Part shown: piece by piece, positions 50,029 through 61,863 of the stretch | Layout of the letters: the number at the start of each line of letters is the position of its first letter | Numbering within the stretch: position 1 is the stretch's first letter | NCBI GenBank assembly: GCA_024222895.1 | Contig: JAAEOR010000060.1 | Location: 1 to 64,000 of the forward strand | DNA: 64,000 bases | Source: Hyphomicrobiales bacterium | GTDB lineage: Bacteria; Pseudomonadota; Alphaproteobacteria; Rhizobiales; Kaistiaceae | Reading direction: 5' to 3' | Translations under genes and position numbers: made by a program | The notes under the pieces: generated by a model | Seen by the model: only the letters and a program-made list of their open reading frames with translations | What the model was told of the DNA's origin: nothing | Databases searched by the model: none

Positions 50029-50259
50029 CCAGGTCCGGCGTTTGACGACCGCTGCCAGTTGCTCGGGCCGGTCGGGTCACGGTTCCTTGGGCATTGATTG
50101 CGGTGCCTTGACACCCCGCAATACCAACGCCACCTATGACATCGTCAGGCAAGCACGCATCTGATTCAGGTCAGCGTCTCCCCGCGTGCCGCCCCTCGCT
50201 GCCTGTACATCGCATAACCCGGGTGCCTATGAAGGGCCCGGCGTGGAAAGGACAAGACT

Positions 50260-52686
50260 ATGGCTGAACAAACAGGCCCCATTGGCGTTCCGACCGACGG
50301 CGGCGCTCACCCGGTTCTGCCCCTACGCGACATTGTTGTTTTTCCCCATATGATCGTGCCGCTTTTCGTTGGACGAGAGAAGTCGATTCGCGCGCTGGAG
50401 GAAGTGATGCGGGCCGACAAGCAGATTCTGCTCGCGACCCAGCAAAACCCCAGCGAGGATGAGCCGTCGCCGGAGACGATCTACAACGTCGGTACCCTGG
50501 CGTCGGTCCTGCAACTGCTCAAGCTGCCTGACGGAACGGTCAAGGTGCTTGTCGAGGGCGTCGGCCGGGCAGAAATATCCCGCTACACCGACAACGAGGA
50601 CTTCTATGAGGCGCACGCCAAGAAGCTCGAGGACGAAATCGGCGACGAGGTCGAGGTCGAGGCACTTGCGCGGTCCGTGGTCGCGGAGTTTGAGAACTAC
50701 GTGAAGCTGAACAAAAAGGTCTCACCGGAAGTGGTTGGTGCCGTGACGCAGTTGGACGACTACTCAAAGGCCGCTGACACCGTGGCCTCGCATCTGGCAA
50801 TCAAGATCCCCGAGAAGCAGGAACTGCTGGCGCTGCCGACCGTGGTCGAGCGGCTGGAACGTGTACTCGGATTGATGGAAAGCGAAATCTCGGTCCTTCA
50901 GGTCGAGAAACGCATCCGCTCGCGGGTCAAGCGCCAGATGGAGAAGACCCAGCGCGAGTACTATCTCAACGAGCAGATGAAGGCGATCCAGAAGGAACTC
51001 GGCGATTCCGAGGATGGACGTGACGAGCTTCAGGAACTGGAAGACAAGATCGCCAAGACCCGACTGTCAAAAGACGCTCGCGAGAAGGCACAAAACGAGC
51101 TGAAGAAGCTGCGTCAGATGTCACCAATGTCGGCCGAGGCGACTGTCGTACGCAACTACCTGGATTGGCTGCTCGGTATTCCGTGGGGCAAGAAATCCCG
51201 CGTGAAGAACGATCTGGGTTTTGCTCAGGAAGTCCTCGATGCGGACCATTTCGGCCTGGAGAAGGTCAAGGACCGGATTGTCGAGTATCTGGCGGTGCAG
51301 AGTCGGGCAAACAAGCTGCGTGGCCCGATCCTGTGCCTGGTTGGCCCTCCCGGTGTCGGCAAGACGTCCCTGGGCAAGTCGATTGCGAGAGCGACGGGCC
51401 GTGAGTTCGTTCGTATGTCGCTTGGCGGCGTGCGCGACGAGGCCGAGATTCGTGGGCACAGGCGGACCTATATTGGCTCGATGCCCGGCAAGGTGATCCA
51501 GTCGATGCGGAAGGCGAAGAAGACCAACCCGCTTTTCCTGCTCGACGAGATCGACAAGATCGGCATGGACTTCCGCGGCGACCCCTCATCGGCCCTGCTG
51601 GAGGTGCTCGATCCTGAGCAGAATTCGACCTTCGCTGATCACTACCTTGAGGTTGATTACGATTTGTCGAACGTCATGTTCATCACGACGGCAAACACGC
51701 TGAACATTCCGCCGCCGCTGATGGACCGGATGGAGATCATCCGCATCGCCGGGTACACCGAGGATGAAAAGATCGAGATCGCCCACCGGCATCTGATCCC
51801 CAAGATCCTCAAGGAGCATGCGCTGGCAGCCAAGGAGCTGTCGCTTTCCGATGATGCCTTAAAAACGGTCATCCGCAACTACACGCGCGAGGCGGGAGTA
51901 CGAAACCTCGAACGCGAGTTGGCCACCTTGGCGCGTAAGACCGTCAAGGAACTGATCATCTCGAAGAAAAAGTCGGTCAAGATTACGCCGAAAAACATCG
52001 ACGACTTCCTCGGCGTGCCGCGCTTCCGCTACGGCGAGTTGGAGAAGGAGGATCTGATTGGTGTCGTCACGGGACTGGCATGGACGGAGGTCGGGGGCGA
52101 ACTGCTCACGATCGAAGGCGTGATGATGCCCGGCAAGGGTAAGATGACGGTCACCGGAAACCTGCGAGACGTCATGAAAGAGTCGATCTCGGCGGCTGCA
52201 TCCTATGTCCGTTCGCGGGCGATCGACTTCGGCATCGAACCGCCACTGTTCGACAGGAGGGACATCCATGTCCACGTTCCAGAAGGCGCGACTCCCAAGG
52301 ATGGTCCGTCTGCCGGAGTCGCGATGGTGACGTCCATCGTCTCGATCATGACCGGAATCCCGGTTCGCAAGGATGTCGCAATGACCGGCGAGATCACCTT
52401 GCGTGGAAGGGTGCTCCCGATCGGTGGATTGAAGGAAAAGCTGTTGGCAGCTCTGCGAGGTGGCATCAAGACTGTGCTCATCCCGGAGGACAACGCCAAG
52501 GACCTGGCGGAAATCCCCGAGAACGTCAAGAACGCCCTCGACATCATTCCGGTGGCGCGCATGCAAGACGCCTTGAAGCAGGCACTTGTGCAGATGCCGG
52601 AGTCGATTGAGTGGGACGAGTCCAAACAGCCGGCGGGACCGGTTGTCTCGGACGACGAGGCGGCGTCGGCATTGACTGCACACTAA
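50260..52686 (+). CDS. lon: ATP-dependent protease La
   Basis: [15 protein letters not shown], catalytic [23 protein letters not shown]. Confidence 0.98.
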   Translation: MAEQTGPIGVPTDGGAHPVLPLRDIVVFPHMIVPLFVGREKSIRALEEVMRADKQILLATQQNPSEDEPSPETIYNVGTLASVLQLLKLPDGTVKVLVEGVGRAEISRYTDNEDFYEAHAKKLEDEIGDEVEVEALARSVVAEFENYVKLNKKVSPEVVGAVTQLDDYSKAADTVASHLAIKIPEKQELLALPTVVERLERVLGLMESEISVLQVEKRIRSRVKRQMEKTQREYYLNEQMKAIQKELGDSEDGRDELQELEDKIAKTRLSKDAREKAQNELKKLRQMSPMSAEATVVRNYLDWLLGIPWGKKSRVKNDLGFAQEVLDADHFGLEKVKDRIVEYLAVQSRANKLRGPILCLVGPPGVGKTSLGKSIARATGREFVRMSLGGVRDEAEIRGHRRTYIGSMPGKVIQSMRKAKKTNPLFLLDEIDKIGMDFRGDPSSALLEVLDPEQNSTFADHYLEVDYDLSNVMFITTANTLNIPPPLMDRMEIIRIAGYTEDEKIEIAHRHLIPKILKEHALAAKELSLSDDALKTVIRNYTREAGVRNLERELATLARKTVKELIISKKKSVKITPKNIDDFLGVPRFRYGELEKEDLIGVVTGLAWTEVGGELLTIEGVMMPGKGKMTVTGNLRDVMKESISAAASYVRSRAIDFGIEPPLFDRRDIHVHVPEGATPKDGPSAGVAMVTSIVSIMTGIPVRKDVAMTGEITLRGRVLPIGGLKEKLLAALRGGIKTVLIPEDNAKDLAEIPENVKNALDIIPVARMQDALKQALVQMPESIEWDESKQPAGPVVSDDEAASALTAH

Positions 52687-52704
52687 GCATCAGAAACTAA
52701 AAGG

Positions 52705-52740
52705 AAAACGGCGCCTGCCACCCGGCAGGTGCCGTTTTCT
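52705..52740 (+). terminator. Rho-independent terminator of lon
   Basis: AAAACGGCGCCTGCC-ACCC-GGCAGGTGCCGTTTTCT, 15-bp near-perfect stem. Confidence 0.85.
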
Positions 52741-52878
52741 TCAAGCGGAAGGACTATCGATCGAAATCGCAGAAATCTGCGGTTTTTGACTTGCCAGAGC
52801 CGGAATTTAGCGTGAGGGTCCGCCGTGCAGTCGGGGATGCGATTCGCTCCCGGCTCAAATCAGTGAAAGGGATGTGAT

Positions 52879-53154
52879 ATGAACAAGAATGATCTCATCG
52901 CGTCTGTGGCGGAACGCACGGGCATGTCCAAAGCGGGCGCCGGTCAGGCCGTAGATGCGACGTTCGAGGCCATTACCGGGGCACTTAAGTCCGGCCAGGA
53001 GGTGAAGGTCATTGGCTTCGGGAATTTCAGCGTTGCCAACCGGGCGGCTAGCACCGGGCGCAATCCGCGTACCGGAGAAACCATCAACATCGCGGCGTCC
53101 AAAACGCCGAAATTCAAAGCGGGCAAGGGACTCAAGGACGCTGTCAACCGCTGA
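52879..53154 (+). CDS. hup: DNA-binding protein HU
   Basis: [54 protein letters not shown]. Confidence 0.97.
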   Translation: MNKNDLIASVAERTGMSKAGAGQAVDATFEAITGALKSGQEVKVIGFGNFSVANRAASTGRNPRTGETINIAASKTPKFKAGKGLKDAVNR

Positions 53155-53297
53155 CGCGGGTACTCGGCCTTCCCCTGGTGTTCCGACTCCAGGGCCTAAT
53201 TTCCTGGGCGGCGGCGGTTTCATACAGGTTGATTGAACACCGACGCCGCACTCTTGCGCTTTGCGAGTGCGCCACTTAGGTCGGTTGCGGACAACCG

Positions 53298-53373
53298 GGG
53301 CGGTTAGCTCAGTTGGCAGAGCGCCACGTTTACACCGTGGATGTCGGGAGTTCGAGCCTCTCACCGCCCACCA
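53298..53373 (+). tRNA. tRNA-Val (UAC)
   Basis: GGGCGGT...ACCGCCC acceptor, TTAGCTCAGTTGG D arm, anticodon stem CCACG-TTTACAC-CGTGG, CCA encoded. Confidence 0.95.
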
Positions 53374-53493
53374 ATCGACTTTTTGCCGCAGGCAAATGCG
53401 TCGAAAGCTCCCGGTAGAGCGTATCTGTTGTCGGTTGGTTCTTGACACGATTTCGTGGAGCGTCCTAATTGCCTCGCGCCCGAACAGGGTTCC

Positions 53494-53570
53494 GGGGGTG
53501 TAGCTCAGTTGGTTAGAGCGCTGGCCTGTCACGCCAGAGGTCGCGGGTTCGAGTCCCGTCACTCCCGCCA
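53494..53570 (+). tRNA. tRNA-Asp (GUC)
   Basis: GGGGGTG...CACTCCC acceptor, CTGGC-CTGTCAC-GCCAG anticodon arm, GGGTTCGAGTCCC T arm, CCA encoded. Confidence 0.95.
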
Positions 53571-53930
53571 ATCGCCACGTTGTCCGACCCGGACACATAG
53601 CGGCGGTTTGCACCTGAGACATCGTTGGCAGCCTCCGGCGGAGCGGATGTCGAGGGTTATGGGTGCTGAGAAGAAACAAAATCGAAGCCCGGCCGAAAAT
53701 GGCCGATTCCCTTGGTTTCATCATCCGGGGTCGGATGGCTCCGGCGGGCGACTTAATATTGACTCGCTTGACTGAAACTCCGGCCACAGACAACGGGCTG
53801 AGCGGATGCCAAGGCAAAGTCCATTGCGCTCGGGTTCCCGGGTCGGCGCCTGCCTCCAGGCTCGATCGCCCGAGAAATCGTCGCCAATCGTTCAGAGAGT
53901 GTCGTAACATCCGGTCGGCGAGGCAGAACC

Positions 53931-55580
53931 ATGACCGGTATTTTTGATCAGGGGATGGAGCGAAACGCGGCAAACCATACGCCGTTGTCGCCTGCCAGTT
54001 TCGTAGAGCGTAGTGCCGAGGTGTTCGGCGAGCGGGTGGCGGTGATCCATGGCGCACGCCGGTATGACTGGGCCACGACGCGCGACCGTGCGGCACGCCT
54101 CACCGCGGCACTCGCCGATTTGGGTGCCAAACGGGGCACAACGGTCAGCGCCATACTCGCAAACACGCCGGAGATGATCGAGGCCCATTATGCGGTCCCT
54201 GCGTCCGGGGCAGTCTTGCACGCCCTGAACACCCGGCTGGACGCGCCCCAGATCGCCATGCAGATGGACCATTGCGAGGCAGCGATCTTGATCACTGACC
54301 GAGCGTTTTCATCGACGATCGAGGCGACGCTGGAAATCCTCGAAGCGCAGTACGGCCGGGCACCGATCGTGATCGATGTCTGCGATGCCGAATACGAGGG
54401 GGAGGGAAAGCGTCTGGGAGGCCACGAATATGAGGCGCTGCTTGCTGGATACGCCCCGGTTGCGAGCCTCAAAGGTCCGCCGGATGAGTGGGACGCCATT
54501 GCCGTAAGTTACACCTCCGGGACAACCGGCGATCCGAAGGGCGTGGTGACGAGCCACCGCGGCGCGTATCTCAACGCCGTGAGCAACGCCGTCACCTGGA
54601 CCATGCCGAACTTTGCTGTCTACCTTTGGACCCTGCCGATGTTTCACTGTAGCGGCTGGTGTTTTCCCTGGACGCTGGCCTTGCTTGGGGGCACCCAGGT
54701 GTGCCTTCGCCGAGTCGATGCAGCGGCGATTTTTGCCGCCATCCGCGACCACAAGGCCGATCATTATTGTGGTGCGCCTATCGTCCATAGCCTTCTGATC
54801 GACGCCCCCGCGGCGTTGCGGCAAGGCATTAGCCACCGGGTCCGCGGAATGGTCGCAGCAGCGGCACCGTCGGCAGCGATGATCGAAGGAATGGCCGAAC
54901 TCGGTTTTGACATTACCCACGTCTACGGCCTCACGGAGGTCTACGGGCCGGCTTCAGTCTGTGTGAAGCAGCCTTCATGGGAGCACGAGTCGCTGTCGGA
55001 ACAGGTTCGGCTCAATAGTCGACAAGGAACGCGCTACCCCTTGCAGGAAGGCATGACAGTAAGGGATCCGCAGACTTTGGAGGAGGTTCCCGCCAACGGT
55101 GAGGCTGTCGGTGAGATCATGTTCCGCGGCAACATAACCATGAAGGGCTACTTGAAAAACCGCAAGGCGAGCGACGCGGCATTCGACGGAGGTTGGTTTC
55201 ACACAGGCGATCTGGCCGTGATGGATCGCGACCACTACGTCAAGATCATGGATCGCAGCAAGGACATCATCATCTCGGGTGGCGAGAACATATCGTCGCT
55301 GGAGATCGAAGACGTTCTCTACGGTCACCCGACCGTTCTTACATGCGCGGTGGTAGCCAGGCCCGACACCAGGTGGGGAGAGACACCGCTGGCGTTCGTT
55401 GAACTCCGACCTGGCGCGCATGCCAGTACCGACACGCTGATAGCCCACTGTCGCGACCATCTCGCGGGGTTCAAGGTGCCGCGTGAGGTGCGATTCGAGC
55501 CAATTCCAAAGACGGCGACGGGCAAGATACAAAAGGCGCCTTTGAGAGAACGTGCAAAGGCCGAAAGGGCGGCCGAATAG
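53931..55580 (+). CDS. Acyl-CoA synthetase (AMP-forming)
   Basis: VSYTSGTTGDPKGVVTSHRG, YGLTEVYGPASV, WFHTGDLAVMDRDHYVKIMDRSKDIIISGGENIS, KTATGKIQK. Confidence 0.94.
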   Translation: MTGIFDQGMERNAANHTPLSPASFVERSAEVFGERVAVIHGARRYDWATTRDRAARLTAALADLGAKRGTTVSAILANTPEMIEAHYAVPASGAVLHALNTRLDAPQIAMQMDHCEAAILITDRAFSSTIEATLEILEAQYGRAPIVIDVCDAEYEGEGKRLGGHEYEALLAGYAPVASLKGPPDEWDAIAVSYTSGTTGDPKGVVTSHRGAYLNAVSNAVTWTMPNFAVYLWTLPMFHCSGWCFPWTLALLGGTQVCLRRVDAAAIFAAIRDHKADHYCGAPIVHSLLIDAPAALRQGISHRVRGMVAAAAPSAAMIEGMAELGFDITHVYGLTEVYGPASVCVKQPSWEHESLSEQVRLNSRQGTRYPLQEGMTVRDPQTLEEVPANGEAVGEIMFRGNITMKGYLKNRKASDAAFDGGWFHTGDLAVMDRDHYVKIMDRSKDIIISGGENISSLEIEDVLYGHPTVLTCAVVARPDTRWGETPLAFVELRPGAHASTDTLIAHCRDHLAGFKVPREVRFEPIPKTATGKIQKAPLRERAKAERAAE

Positions 55581-55598
55581 GCCGTGGGAGGAGATGGG

Positions 55599-56390
55599 AT
55601 GCCGGATATGGACCAGCCACTGGTGCTCTCGACGCGGGATACCGCCGGTGTCGTTCGTCTGACACTTAACCGCTCCTCGTTCTACAACGCCCTGTCAGAG
55701 GCAATGCTGGCGGCCCTGCAGGCGGAATTGGATGAAGTGGGCCGCGACGAGGCCGCCCGAGTCGTCGTCTTGGCCGGCTCCGGCAAAGCCTTCAGTGCCG
55801 GACACGACCTCAAGGAGATGCGCGCGTCACCATCGCAGGCCTACTATGAGTCGCTCTTTGATTCGTGCACACGCACAATGATGGCCATCCAGCGTTTACC
55901 GGTCCCGGTCATCGCTCGTGTTCACGGCATTGCGACTGCAGCCGGCTGCCAGCTGGTTGCGATGTGCGACCTTGCCGTGGCGTCGACCGACGCCCGCTTT
56001 GCCGTCAGCGGGGTCAAACTTGGTCTGTTTTGTTCGACGCCGAGCGTTGCTTTGTCGCGAAACGTCCCGCGGAAACAGGCCATGGAGATGCTGCTGACCG
56101 GTGACTTCATCGACGCCGAAGAGGCCCGTAACCAAGGCTTGGTGAACCGGGTCGCTGCGCCTGAACAACTCGATGGCGAACTCGACGATCTGGTCCAGAA
56201 GATCCTCGAGAAACCGCGGGTTGCGATCGCAGTCGGCAAGGAGCAGTTCTACCGCCAGATCGAGGCGGGGATCGCCGAGGCGTACGCCATCGCCGGCAAG
56301 GCAATGGCCTGCAACATGATGGATGAGGCGGCGTTGGAAGGTGTGCAGGCCTTTCTGGACAAGCGGCCACCGTCATGGACACGCGACTAA
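55599..56390 (+). CDS. Enoyl-CoA hydratase/isomerase family protein
   Basis: AGSGKAFSAGHDLKEM, VHGIATAAGCQLVAMCDLAVASTDARFAVSGVKLGLF. Confidence 0.92.
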   Translation: MPDMDQPLVLSTRDTAGVVRLTLNRSSFYNALSEAMLAALQAELDEVGRDEAARVVVLAGSGKAFSAGHDLKEMRASPSQAYYESLFDSCTRTMMAIQRLPVPVIARVHGIATAAGCQLVAMCDLAVASTDARFAVSGVKLGLFCSTPSVALSRNVPRKQAMEMLLTGDFIDAEEARNQGLVNRVAAPEQLDGELDDLVQKILEKPRVAIAVGKEQFYRQIEAGIAEAYAIAGKAMACNMMDEAALEGVQAFLDKRPPSWTRD

Positions 56391-56701
56391 CCGACTGTTC
56401 GCTCTCGAAAAGGGCTGCCGGTCACCTGGGTGCGCGGCCACCTCAATGGCCGCCTTGCTCGATGGCGGACGCACCAACCCACCGGCGGTTCGGCCGCACC
56501 TGTTCGAGGCACCTTTCAACTTGCCACTCGAGCGTTGCTCGGTTAAGGCTCGGCTGGTTTCGAACAGGCGGTGGGATGGCGCCGCGCCGACCTGTGGTCT
56601 GCCCGGCGATTGGGGCCTTGCCGCGCGACTGCGCAGCAACATGTATAGTAGATTGAGAAGAGCCTTGCCTGAAGGCGCGAGGCTGTCACGACGAGGGCTG
56701 G

Positions 56702-57067
56702 ATGGAGAGCATTCTCGGCAACTATCTGCCTCTGGCGATTTTCATCGGCGTCGCGCTTATCCTGGGTTTGGCGCTCCTGATTGCGCCGTTTATCATCGCC
56801 TATAAGAACCCGGACCCTGAGAAGCTTGCGCCGTATGAATGCGGCTTTGTGCCTTTTGACGATGCGCGGATGAAATTCGATATCCGGTTTTATCTTGTCG
56901 CTATTCTTTTCATCATATTCGACCTCGAAGTCGCATTCCTCTTTCCGTGGGTTGTTGTCTTCCACGACATCGGCTGGTTCGGCTTCTGGTCGGTGATCAT
57001 TTTCCTGACCGTTCTAACCATCGGCTTCATTTATGAGTGGCGGAAGGGAGCCCTGGAATGGGATTGA
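56702..57067 (+). CDS. nuoA: NADH-quinone oxidoreductase subunit A
   Basis: [43 protein letters not shown]. Confidence 0.97.
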   Translation: MESILGNYLPLAIFIGVALILGLALLIAPFIIAYKNPDPEKLAPYECGFVPFDDARMKFDIRFYLVAILFIIFDLEVAFLFPWVVVFHDIGWFGFWSVIIFLTVLTIGFIYEWRKGALEWD

Positions 57068-57606
57068 CCGTGCCCGGGCAGCCCGGAGTGATCGCGCCCG
57101 CGCAAACGGCTGAAGATCCTTTCTTCCTCGAGGTCAATAACGAACTCGCTGACAAGGGATTTCTGGTCACCGCGACAGACGATCTGATCAACTGGGCCCG
57201 AACCGGATCGCTGATGTGGATGACGTTTGGTCTCGCCTGTTGTGCAGTCGAGATGATGCAGATGTCCATGCCGCGCTACGACGCCGAACGATTTGGTATT
57301 GCCCCGCGCGCGTCGCCGCGGCAATCGGACGTGATGATCGTGGCAGGCACCCTGACCAACAAAATGGCCCCCGCTTTGCGGAAGGTCTACGATCAAATGC
57401 CGGAGCCGCGTTATGTGATTTCCATGGGCTCCTGTGCCAATGGCGGCGGCTACTATCACTATTCCTACTCTGTTGTTCGGGGTTGCGACCGCATTGTTCC
57501 CGTCGATATCTACGTCCCCGGCTGCCCACCAACGGCGGAGGCACTGCTATACGGTTTCCTGCTGTTGCAGAAAAAGATTCGGCGCACCGGAACCATAGAG
57601 CGGTAG
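57058..57606 (+). CDS. nuoB: NADH-quinone oxidoreductase subunit B
   Basis: [76 protein letters not shown]. Confidence 0.98.
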   Translation: MGLTVPGQPGVIAPAQTAEDPFFLEVNNELADKGFLVTATDDLINWARTGSLMWMTFGLACCAVEMMQMSMPRYDAERFGIAPRASPRQSDVMIVAGTLTNKMAPALRKVYDQMPEPRYVISMGSCANGGGYYHYSYSVVRGCDRIVPVDIYVPGCPPTAEALLYGFLLLQKKIRRTGTIER

Positions 57607-57628
57607 AAGGCCGAGACGGACGGGTACG

Positions 57629-58228
57629 ATGGATGAGGCGCTAACAGATCTTGCCGAATACATTGCTTCTGAGCGCGGCGATGCGGTGGCCGAGTGGCGG
57701 ATTGCGAATAGCGAGCTGACGCTCACCGTGGCGCCCGGCGAGATCGTGGGCCTTGTCAAGTTCCTCTACGAGGACCCGCGGCTTGGATTCGTCAATCTTG
57801 TCGACATCTGTGGTGTAGACTGGCCGGCGCGCGAAAAGCGTTTTGACGTCGTCTATCACCTGATGTCGCCAACTCAGAACGCTCGCATCCGGCTGAAGCT
57901 GATGACCGACGAAGCCACGCCGGTTCCATCGATCGCTTCGATTTATCCGGCGGCCGACTGGTTCGAACGGGAGGCGTATGATTTCTACGGCGTTCTGTTC
58001 ATTGGTCATCCGGACCTTCGCCGGATCCTCACCGACTACGGATTCGAAGGCCATCCGCTTCGAAAGGACTTTCCGCTAACAGGATTCGTGGAAGTCCGTT
58101 ATGACGACGAGCAGAAACGCGTGGTTTACGAGCCGGTGCGGCTGGCCCAACAGTTCCGCGACTTCGATTTCGAGTCGCCGTGGGAGGGCACCGAATACTC
58201 GCTTCCCGGTGACGAAAAGGCGAGCTGA
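57629..58228 (+). CDS. nuoC: NADH-quinone oxidoreductase subunit C
   Basis: [42 protein letters not shown]. Confidence 0.97.
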   Translation: MDEALTDLAEYIASERGDAVAEWRIANSELTLTVAPGEIVGLVKFLYEDPRLGFVNLVDICGVDWPAREKRFDVVYHLMSPTQNARIRLKLMTDEATPVPSIASIYPAADWFEREAYDFYGVLFIGHPDLRRILTDYGFEGHPLRKDFPLTGFVEVRYDDEQKRVVYEPVRLAQQFRDFDFESPWEGTEYSLPGDEKAS

Positions 58229-58237
58229 GAAGCAACC

Positions 58238-59428
58238 ATGGCTGAGGCCGAAGTTCGCAACTTCAACATTAATTTCGGGCCACAACACCCTGCTGCGCAT
58301 GGTGTTTTACGTCTCGTTCTTGAACTGGACGGCGAGGTGGTCGAGCGCGTTGACCCACACATTGGACTCCTCCATCGCGGTACCGAGAAGCTGATCGAGC
58401 ACAAGACCTACCTTCAGGCGGTCCCGTATTTCGATCGGCTGGATTATGTCGCTCCGATGAATCAGGAGCATGCATTTGCCCTGGCGGTTGAGCGTCTCCT
58501 GGAAATCGATGTGCCACGCCGCGGGCAGCTTATCCGGGTTCTCTATTGTGAGATCGGTCGCTTGCTGTCCCACCTCCTCAATGTGACTACCCAGGCGATG
58601 GACGTCGGCGCCCTGACACCGCCGCTGTGGGGGTTCGAGGAGCGTGAAAAATTGATGGTGTTCTACGAGCGTGCCAGCGGCAGCCGGATGCACGCGGCCT
58701 ATTTCCGCCCGGGCGGCGTTCATCAAGACCTGCCACAGGAGCTGATCGACGACATCAGTGCGTTTTGTGATCCGTTTCTCGAGGTCTGCGATGACATCGA
58801 GGGCTTGCTCACCGACAATCGGATCTTCAAACAACGCAATGTCGATATCGGCGTCATCAGCCTCGAGGATGCTTGGAAGTGGGGCTTTTCGGGTGTGATG
58901 GTGCGCGGTTCGGGGGCCGCCTGGGATTTGCGCAAATCGCAACCCTACGAATGCTATGAAGAGATGGATTTCGATATTCCGATCGGCAAGAACGGCGATT
59001 GCTACGACCGTTATCTGATCCGCATGGAAGAGATGCGGCAAGCGACGAAGATCATCAAGCAATGCGTCGAGAAGTTGAACGAAGACGCTGGCAAGGGGCC
59101 GGTTTCCTCGACGGATGGCAAGGTCGTACCGCCGAAGCGCGGCGAGATGAAGCGCTCCATGGAAGCGCTGATCCATCATTTCAAGCTTTATACCGAGGGC
59201 TACCACGTTCCCGCCGGCGAAGTGTACGCAGCGGTTGAAGCGCCCAAGGGCGAGTTCGGCGTCTATCTGGTTTCTGACGGCACCAACAAGCCGTATCGCT
59301 GCAAACTCAGGGCACCAGGCTTTCCGCACCTTGCCGCGATGGACTTCATGTGTCGGGGCCACATGCTGGCGGATGTCTCCGCGATTCTTGGGTCGCTGGA
59401 CATCGTCTTCGGGGAGGTCGATCGCTGA
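58238..59428 (+). CDS. nuoD: NADH-quinone oxidoreductase subunit D
   Basis: [69 protein letters not shown]. Confidence 0.98.
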   Translation: MAEAEVRNFNINFGPQHPAAHGVLRLVLELDGEVVERVDPHIGLLHRGTEKLIEHKTYLQAVPYFDRLDYVAPMNQEHAFALAVERLLEIDVPRRGQLIRVLYCEIGRLLSHLLNVTTQAMDVGALTPPLWGFEEREKLMVFYERASGSRMHAAYFRPGGVHQDLPQELIDDISAFCDPFLEVCDDIEGLLTDNRIFKQRNVDIGVISLEDAWKWGFSGVMVRGSGAAWDLRKSQPYECYEEMDFDIPIGKNGDCYDRYLIRMEEMRQATKIIKQCVEKLNEDAGKGPVSSTDGKVVPPKRGEMKRSMEALIHHFKLYTEGYHVPAGEVYAAVEAPKGEFGVYLVSDGTNKPYRCKLRAPGFPHLAAMDFMCRGHMLADVSAILGSLDIVFGEVDR

Positions 59429-60081
59429 TGTCTGTCCGTCGTCTCGCCGAGGAACAACCGGAGAGCTTCGCCTTCACCGATTCCAACATCGCCTGGGCGG
59501 AAAAGGAAATCGCCAAATACCCTGAAGGTCGGCAGGCCTCGGCGGTGATCTCGCTGCTCTGGAGGGCGCAGGAGCAGGAGGGCTGGGTCAGCGAGCCGGC
59601 GATCGAAGTTGTGGCCGCGATGCTTGACATGCCCAAAATCCGGGTGCTCGAAGTCGCCACGTTCTACACCATGTTTCTTCTCGAACCGGTTGGCCGGATT
59701 GCGCACCTGCAGGTGTGCGGCACGACGCCATGCTGGTTGCGTGGGTCGGACGCGATCAAGGACGTCTGCAAAGCGCGGATCAGCGCCGGGCAGCATCAGG
59801 TGTCGGCGGACGGGGCCTTCTCATGGGAGGAGGTCGAATGCCTTGGTGCTTGCGTCAACGCGCCACTGGTTCAGATCGGCGCCGACACTTATGAAGACCT
59901 CACGGCAGAAACCTTTGAAGTGCTGTTGGACAATCTGGCGGCGGGAAAGCCGATTGCACCAGGGCCTCAGATCGATCGGCATTTCTCGGCACCGGTTGGC
60001 GGCTCGACAACCCTGGTCGACGCACAAGCGGGCGGCGCGACTGAAAAACCAAATCCTCCAGAGGAGGTGGATAATGGTTGA
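59428..60081 (+). CDS. nuoE: NADH-quinone oxidoreductase subunit E
   Basis: EVATFYTMFLLEPVGRIAHLQVCGTTPCWLRGSD, VECLGACVNAPLVQI. Confidence 0.96.
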   Translation: MSVRRLAEEQPESFAFTDSNIAWAEKEIAKYPEGRQASAVISLLWRAQEQEGWVSEPAIEVVAAMLDMPKIRVLEVATFYTMFLLEPVGRIAHLQVCGTTPCWLRGSDAIKDVCKARISAGQHQVSADGAFSWEEVECLGACVNAPLVQIGADTYEDLTAETFEVLLDNLAAGKPIAPGPQIDRHFSAPVGGSTTLVDAQAGGATEKPNPPEEVDNG

Positions 60082-60307
60082 AGTGATGAATCAGCTCGTC
60101 GACGAGGTCCTGAAATCGATCCAGGCAAGACTTGCCAATGTCGAGACCGATGTAGCGGATATCCGAGCCGAACTCGCTGCCGTCCAGAGTGAACTGGCCA
60201 CCGCGCGGGTCGGTCGACCGGAAATGGTCTCGCCTCCGGTGGGGATCGAGCGTCGGGTGGCACGACTTGAGCGCCGCCTTGACTCGGTGGACGCTGCGAT
60301 AAAGTGA
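60074..60307 (+). CDS. Small predicted coiled-coil protein (77 aa) within nuo operon
   Basis: SD GGAGGTGG before ATG; 8-bp overlap with nuoE end; heptad-like [30 protein letters not shown]...[19 protein letters not shown]. Confidence 0.7.
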   Translation: MVEVMNQLVDEVLKSIQARLANVETDVADIRAELAAVQSELATARVGRPEMVSPPVGIERRVARLERRLDSVDAAIK

Positions 60308-60311
60308 CGCC

Positions 60312-61616
60312 ATGCTGAACGACAAAGACCGCATCTTCACCAACCTGTATGGCCGCCATGACTGGGGGTTGAAGGGGGCGATGGAGCGTGGCCAATGGGA
60401 CAACACGAAGGGCCTGATTGACCAGGGCCGCGATTGGATTGTCGATCAGATCAAGGAGTCGGGCTTGCGCGGCCGTGGCGGGGCCGGTTTTCCGACCGGC
60501 CTGAAGTGGTCTTTCATGCCGAAGGAGTTCGACGGTCGTCCGGCCTATCTTGTCGTCAATGCCGACGAGTCGGAACCCGGCACCTGTAAAGACCGGGAAA
60601 TCATGCGTCATGATCCCCACACCCTGGTTGAGGGGTGTCTGGTTGCAGGATTCGCGATGGGTGCGCACACGGCGATCGTCTACGTCCGTGGCGAGTTCAT
60701 TCGCGAGCGCGAACGATTCCAGGCGGCGGTGGATCAGGCCTACCAAGCCAAGCTGCTCGGCAAAAACAACAAGAATGGCTGGGACTTCGACATCATCGTC
60801 CATCACGGCGCTGGAGCCTATATCTGCGGCGAGGAAACTGCGCTTCTGGAGTCGCTGGAAGGCAAGAAGGGCATGCCGCGTCTGAAGCCGCCATTCCCGG
60901 CAAGTGTCGGCGTTTATGGCTGCCCCACGACGGTGAATAACGTCGAATCGATAGCGGTTGCGCCGACAATTCTCCGCCGCGGCGCCGCCTGGTTCGCCGG
61001 GCTCGGACGACCCAAGAACGCCGGCACCAAATTGTTCTGCATTTCAGGGCATGTGGAAAGGCCATGTACGGTTGAAGAAGAGATGGGGATCCCGCTTCGG
61101 GAACTCGTCGAACGGCATTGTGGTGGCGTCCGCGGTGGCTGGGACAACCTGCTGGCCGTGATCCCCGGTGGTGCTTCGGTGCCGTGTCTGCCGGCCTCTG
61201 CTTGCGAAAGCTTGCTGATGGACTTCGACTCGCTGAAGGACGTCAAGTCAGGCCTCGGCACGGCCGCCGTTATTGTGATGGACAAGTCGACGGACATCAT
61301 CCGGGCAATCGCCAGACTCGCGTATTTCTACAAGCATGAGAGCTGCGGCCAGTGTACGCCATGCCGCGAAGGAACCGGCTGGATGTGGAGGGTGCTCGAG
61401 CGCATGGCGGAGGGACGGGCCGAAAAGCGGGAGATCGACCTGCTGCTCGAGGTCACCTATCAGGTGGAGGGACACACGATCTGCGCCCTGGGCGACGCCG
61501 CGGCGTGGCCGGTTCAGGGACTCATTCGCCATTTTCGTCATGTCATCGAGGAGCGGATCGACGACTATGCCTCCAGCGCCGGCCGCGCGCCGGTAATGGT
61601 CGAGGCGGCGGAGTAG
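60312..61616 (+). CDS. nuoF: NADH-quinone oxidoreductase subunit F
   Basis: [47 protein letters not shown]. Confidence 0.98.
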   Translation: MLNDKDRIFTNLYGRHDWGLKGAMERGQWDNTKGLIDQGRDWIVDQIKESGLRGRGGAGFPTGLKWSFMPKEFDGRPAYLVVNADESEPGTCKDREIMRHDPHTLVEGCLVAGFAMGAHTAIVYVRGEFIRERERFQAAVDQAYQAKLLGKNNKNGWDFDIIVHHGAGAYICGEETALLESLEGKKGMPRLKPPFPASVGVYGCPTTVNNVESIAVAPTILRRGAAWFAGLGRPKNAGTKLFCISGHVERPCTVEEEMGIPLRELVERHCGGVRGGWDNLLAVIPGGASVPCLPASACESLLMDFDSLKDVKSGLGTAAVIVMDKSTDIIRAIARLAYFYKHESCGQCTPCREGTGWMWRVLERMAEGRAEKREIDLLLEVTYQVEGHTICALGDAAAWPVQGLIRHFRHVIEERIDDYASSAGRAPVMVEAAE

Positions 61617-61620
61617 AACG

Positions 61621-61851
61621 ATGGCTGAAGGGCCGGGCAACATCGTGCTCGTATACCTGCGCCGGATCGGTCAAAAGGTTGATCGGTTGGCGAATGACGT
61701 AAGCAATCTCAAGATGAGAGTAACGGCGGTCGTGGAAAGACTCGCTTCTGTCGAAACGTCGATTGCCGGTGTGAATCGGATGATCGATCGCCTTGACGGG
61801 CGGATTCGCCGCGTCGAAATGCGCCTTGATCTCGCCGACACGCCGTATTGA
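61621..61851 (+). CDS. Small predicted coiled-coil protein (76 aa) within nuo operon
   Basis: YLRRIGQKVDRLANDVSNLKMRVTAVVERLASVETSIAGVNRMIDRLDGRIRRVEMRLDLADTPY; tight 4-nt and 12-nt gaps to nuoF/nuoG. Confidence 0.7.
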   Translation: MAEGPGNIVLVYLRRIGQKVDRLANDVSNLKMRVTAVVERLASVETSIAGVNRMIDRLDGRIRRVEMRLDLADTPY

Positions 61852-61863
61852 GAGCACTGGCAG

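Noticed and set aside
51859-52683. 274-aa minus-strand ORF
   Set aside because: Antisense to lon; typical high-GC spurious ORF.
52855-54096. 413-aa minus-strand ORF
   Set aside because: Antisense across hup and two tRNA genes; contains only shadow-frame sequence.
58307-59362. 351-aa minus-strand ORF
   Set aside because: Shadow of nuoD; no independent RBS or motif evidence.
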